From assembly GCA_934119935.1 (NCBI GenBank), contig CAKOSX010000011.1, positions 1-27,502 on the forward strand: 27,502 bases of DNA, written 5' to 3'. The notes beneath the pieces are model-generated. The model saw nothing but the letters and a program-made list of their open reading frames with translations. It made no database searches and was not told the origin of the DNA. This document shows positions 24,471 to 27,502 of this stretch, in pieces; within the stretch, counting starts at the first letter, position 1, and the number at the start of each line of letters is the position of its first letter. This DNA comes from an uncultured Clostridia bacterium (lineage in GTDB: Bacteria > Bacillota > Clostridia > TANB77 > CAG-508). Position numbers and translations under genes: made by a program.

Positions 24471-24497
24471 GTTATCCTCCTTTTTCTTTCGTTATTA

Positions 24498-25209
24498 TTA
24501 TTCTACCGTATCAATACTCAAAATGCAATGTTTTACATTATATTTCAAATTTTTATTCACATATACAGTAATTTTTCCCATCTTATCTGTTCTTAATATT
24601 TTACATTTTATTTTGTTAAGTCTTTCTATTGTTCCATCAGATGGATGCCCGAAACTATTGTCTTTTCCCACTCCAATTAGTGCAATTTCCGGCATTACAG
24701 CCTTGATAAAATCTTCTGTTGATGAACTTTTAGAACCGATGATGTGCTACTTTTAAAATATTAGTTTTCAATATTTTAGTATTATTTTTATATTTAGCTA
24801 AAATTGCATTTTCTGCAATTTCTTCTATGTCTCCAGTCAGCATTATTGAAAAATTTTTGTATTCTAGTTTGCAAACAAGTGAATTATTGTTTAAAACATT
24901 TTCATTAATCTTATTTTTTGAGTCTGGCCATAAAACTCTTAACCTTATCTCTTTTTCAATATTTATCACATCTCCAGCTTCTACAACAATAACTTTAATT
25001 TTCTTTTCTTGTGCTAATTTAATAAATTTTTTATAATTATTAGAGTTTTCAAATTGTCTTGCAATTATTGCTTTTTTCACTTTCAACTCTTGCATAACAG
25101 TCAATACTCCACCAACATGATCTGTTTCAACCATTGATGCCCAAAAAATATAAGGCATATTTTGTTGAATGATATATTCAACCTTTAATGCCCAAAATAA
25201 TATAGACAT
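24498..25209 (-). pseudogene. ComEC-type metallo-beta-lactamase fold protein, truncated and frame-broken at a CGG codon
   Basis: The fragment resembles the secreted or C-terminal hydrolase domain of ComEC/Rec2 proteins. The N-terminal part of the fold is missing: the frame opens at 25209 close to the recombinase terminator, and the first metal motif reads SMVETDHVGG where SHxxxDHxGG is expected, so the first His is Met. The middle (SIMLTGDIEEIAENAI) is good. At codon 158 the sequence reads CAT CAT CGG and the frame stops two codons later. Skipping the C gives HHGSKSSSTEDF, then IGVGKDNSFGHPSDGTIERL and RTDKMGKITVYV, to the stop at 24498. Loss of the 5' part suggests disruption by the mobile element next door; the frame break may be decay or recoding. 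Confidence 0.8.
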
Positions 25210-25212
25210 AAA

Positions 25213-25242
25213 AGAAGAAATAGCTTTTAAACTATTTCCTCT
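25213..25242 (-). terminator. Terminator overlapping the recombinase stop codon
   Basis: GAAATAG (25217-25223) pairs with CTATTTC (25232-25238), extendable past a mismatch. The stop codon at 25227 is in the loop. A T-rich stretch follows on the minus strand. Confidence 0.5.
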
Positions 25243-25925
25243 TTTTTATCTATATTCCATATAATCTTTATCTCTCGGCTATTACTTGCTTCGTTGTATT
25301 TTCCTAAATATATCTTCTCTACAAATTCATTTAAAATCTCTGGTGTCAATGCTTCAATTCTTCTATACTTTTCAAATAACTCATTTTGTTCAAAGTCATT
25401 TTTCAGTCTTTGTTCTTCTAATTCCTTAATCTGCAAATCTATATTGTTTCTTTCATTACTATATTTTAGAATTTCATTATCTATGTTTTGTTTTAATGTT
25501 TTAAATTCTTCTAATGTTAATGTACCATTTACCCTGTCTTCATATAAAATACTTAATCTATTAGTTTTTTCTGTTAATGTATATTCTAGATTATTATATT
25601 GCATTTTTAGTTTTTCAATTTGATTAGCAATATTACCATATTTTATATCATTATATTTATCTTCTACTATTTTCTTATCATAATATTTATCTAATTGTTC
25701 ATTTATCTTATCTAATATAATTTTTTCTAGAACACTTTTAGCAATTTGTTTTCTGTTATCGCAAAATCTTCCTACCTTATTAACTGTTCTGCAACTTATG
25801 TAATAATCCCCTTGTCCATTTCTTGTATCTTTTGATTTTTGCATTCCTCTACCACAGCAAGAGCAATATAGTTTCTTTGCAAATAAATTTTTTCCTGTTG
25901 TTCTTGTATTATTTGTATTGCTCAA
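25227..25925 (-). pseudogene. C-terminal part of a large serine recombinase
   Basis: The 232 residues match the distal half of large serine recombinases: a zinc beta ribbon (LYCSCCGRGM, then ISC and RFC supplying four cysteines) and a long coiled coil (about residues 95-195) followed by the usual closing region. The N-terminal resolvase domain with the catalytic serine and the main recombinase domain are absent. The frame can be followed up to an in-frame TGA near 25943, and homology (LLSNTNNTRTTGKNLFAKK) begins right there. The only start is a TTG without a ribosome site. I read it as a remnant of a longer integrase gene whose 5' part was deleted. It cannot recombine DNA alone. Confidence 0.82.
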
Positions 25926-26031
25926 TAGCTTGTTACTTCAAAATCATTCAAAAATTTTGAATTTGATTTTGATTTATTTAGATAGAAAATTAACAAAATT
26001 GTTTGTTATTTTTCTCTCATTTTTAAATATA

Positions 26032-27021
26032 TTATTCTACATTTTCTTGTCTGCTATCTCCAAATTTTCTATTACTCTGTTTTAAAAAATAGCATAAATA
26101 ATCGTTATAGTCTTTTCCAATTTTAGGTCTATGATCTATCACTTTGTACTTATTTTCTAATAGCATTTTTAGAGCTTTTGTTGCATTTCTTCCTGCTTCA
26201 TCATTATCAAAACAAAGCACAATTTTTTCAATTTGCTGATTATTCTTTAAATAATTTTCTATTGCTTTTGGTATTTTTGATTTTGAAAAGTCACTAGCTG
26301 TTTTATATATTCCTGCAAGAGAAATCAAATTATAATCTTCAAAGTTTTTACCACTATATCGTAAAAATGTTGCAAAAGATAATGTGTCAATTGCAGATTC
26401 AAATAAATATAATGTATTTGTTTTTTCTTTATCTATTGCTTCCATTTTGAATGAATATGCTTTATCACTGCCGTAACTTTCTCTTTTAAAATTGCTTGTA
26501 TTTGTTGCTCTTATTGCACAATATCTAGGTCTATTTTCTAAATCAAAGCCTAAAAAAATTGCATTATTATAAGGATAATCTTCATAAATCATTCCTTTTT
26601 TTATGCAATTTTCTATTATTTCTAAATCAATTCCTCGTTTCATAAGGTAACAAATAACTTTATTGTTTGTTTCATTTTTAGGTGGTAAAACTAACTTTGC
26701 TGATTTCATTTTTTCTTGTTCTTCTATTTCTTCTAGGCTTATATTATTTTTTAAATTCATATCATTTTTAACTTTATTACAAGCTGAAAGAAAGTCATAA
26801 TTTTCTACTTTTACAAGATAATCAACTGCATTTTTTCCACCAATACCTTCTTTAAAATAATGCCATAATCCATTAGAAATTTTTAAGCTACTATGTGTTT
26901 TTGTAGTATAAGTTCCATTACAAAATAATTGTAATTCACTTGGAAAACAAGTCTTTAGATAAGTGAATAAATCAACACTTTTTATTGATAATATCTCATC
27001 TTTTGGTAAAAACTTGCTCAT
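26032..27021 (-). CDS. Toprim-domain protein with DUF3991-like region (mobile-element primase-like)
   Basis: The protein of about 329 residues resembles the DUF3991/Toprim proteins found on integrative and conjugative elements of Bacillota. The N-terminal part (YFKEGIGGKNAVDYLVKVE) resembles the DnaG zinc-binding domain region but lacks the full CHC2 cysteines. The Toprim part has LYLFESAIDTLSFA (acidic residue of motif 1) and IVLCFDNDEAGRNATKAL (DxD motif). A role in element replication or transfer is likely but not shown. I chose ATG at 27021, preceded by AAGGAGAG, rather than 27081. It starts one base after the stop of the upstream gene, so the two are coupled. Confidence 0.78.
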   Translation of the reverse strand: MSKFLPKDEILSIKSVDLFTYLKTCFPSELQLFCNGTYTTKTHSSLKISNGLWHYFKEGIGGKNAVDYLVKVENYDFLSACNKVKNDMNLKNNISLEEIEEQEKMKSAKLVLPPKNETNNKVICYLMKRGIDLEIIENCIKKGMIYEDYPYNNAIFLGFDLENRPRYCAIRATNTSNFKRESYGSDKAYSFKMEAIDKEKTNTLYLFESAIDTLSFATFLRYSGKNFEDYNLISLAGIYKTASDFSKSKIPKAIENYLKNNQQIEKIVLCFDNDEAGRNATKALKMLLENKYKVIDHRPKIGKDYNDYLCYFLKQSNRKFGDSRQENVE

Positions 27022-27022
27022 T

Positions 27023-27370
27023 TTATCTCTCCTTTTCTTTGTGTTTTTTAGACTTTTGTTCTTTTTCTTTTGCAAAATCATCTGATACTTTATCTATTGT
27101 GTCATCAACTGAAAATTCAAGTTCACTCCTTAAATTTCCATCACATTTTAACCACCCATCATAGCAATCTTCTAGTAAATTTTCTCTTGATTTTAGAACT
27201 TTATATTCTTCATTTGATAAATCTTTATCATATTCAAATATGTCTATTATCTCCTGTTTTACTGTTATTTCATAAGCCCTATCTATTGCATAATCAACTC
27301 CACTTTCTCTTATTTTTTCTTTAAATTTTTCCATTTCTGCTTTTAATTTTTTTATTAATTCTTCTTTCAT
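27023..27370 (-). CDS. DUF3848-like protein of an integrative element
   Basis: This 115-residue, charged, helical protein has AYEITVKQEIIDIF, LSNEEYKVLKSRENLL and DCYDGWLKCDG, which resemble DUF3848 proteins of Bacillota mobile elements. Their function is unknown. It ends in a Lys/Glu-rich tail. I chose ATG at 27370 after AAAGGAGAATTT, not the upstream ATG at 27400. It is directly followed by the Toprim gene in one transcript. No hydrophobic segment is present. Confidence 0.65.
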   Translation of the reverse strand: MKEELIKKLKAEMEKFKEKIRESGVDYAIDRAYEITVKQEIIDIFEYDKDLSNEEYKVLKSRENLLEDCYDGWLKCDGNLRSELEFSVDDTIDKVSDDFAKEKEQKSKKHKEKER

Positions 27371-27433
27371 AAATTCTCCTTTCTTCCCATTTTTAGGCAC
27401 AAAAAAAGCAGAGATTATATTTCAAATTGAAGT

Positions 27434-27502
27434 TGTCAATAAAAAGTAGACACAAAAAAACAATTCTATGGAAACCCTAGTTGAGTTCTATATTCAACTG
27501 GG
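27434..27502 (-). mobile_element. End of an IS3-family insertion sequence, cut by the window edge
   Basis: The terminal sequence starting TGTCAATAAAAAGTAGACAC at 27434 looks like an IS3-family terminal inverted repeat (TG at the outer tip). It is followed by the last codons of a transposase on the minus strand. The other end and the target duplication are outside the window, so the exact boundary is an inference. Confidence 0.6.
27466..27502 (-). CDS. IS3-family transposase OrfB, C-terminal 12 codons only
   Basis: The frame entering from the right edge reads PVEYRTQLGFP and then TAG at 27466. This matches the conserved SPVEYR ending of IS3-family OrfB integrases (DDE type). The catalytic residues lie outside the window. 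The stop is about 14 bases before the predicted terminal repeat, normal for this family. Confidence 0.7.
   Translation of the reverse strand, partial: PVEYRTQLGFP

Overview
The window looks like a chromosomal segment of a very AT-rich, spore-forming Bacillota (Clostridia-type) bacterium. The evidence is the block murA - divIB - two DUF881 genes - sbp - ftsA - ftsZ - spoIIGA - sigE - sigG - ylmC, which has the Bacillus/Clostridium order, together with strong GGAGG ribosome sites and frequent TTG starts. Nearly everything is on the minus strand. I cannot name a species; an uncultured gut lineage would fit.

Layout in + coordinates. 1-294: a leader with two good sigma-A promoters firing out of the left edge. 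295-3060: sporulation genes (ylmC, sigG, sigE, spoIIGA) with a Spo0A-type promoter. 3203-9961: division and wall genes (ftsZ, ftsA, sbp, two DUF881 genes, divIB, murA). 10042-13550: a large SF2 helicase with five C-terminal repeats and a small partner gene. 13575-17274: a patatin-like lipase, a topoisomerase III and a membrane-anchored DUF4163/DUF3298-type protein. 17445-19915: an Rpn-type nuclease/transposase gene, an XRE regulator, a BofC-like protein and a 120-bp inverted-repeat element. 19977-22904: pgsA and a clpE-like chaperone gene. 23029-24470: two unrecognised genes, one encoding a membrane protein. 24498-27502: a mobile-element junction with a ComEC-type hydrolase fragment, the C-terminal part of a large serine recombinase, a Toprim/DUF3991-like gene, a DUF3848-like gene and the end of an IS3-family insertion sequence.

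The most unusual observation concerns the codon CGG. Two genes, sigE and the ComEC-type hydrolase, are each broken by one apparent extra base. In both, the break sits exactly on an in-frame CGG, and skipping the C (reading GGC or GGT, glycine) restores the conserved protein. In a manual scan of all annotated genes I found no other in-frame CGG, although about sixty CGG triplets occur out of frame on the coding strands. This fits CGG being unassigned or starved here and acting as a +1 ribosomal frameshift signal. Sequencing error at C-GG and ordinary gene decay are the main alternatives.

The sporulation block also shows layered control: a Spo0A-like long-spacer promoter before spoIIGA, sigE overlapping spoIIGA, and a hairpin that would hide the sigG ribosome site on read-through transcripts but not on transcripts from a forespore-type promoter just after sigE.
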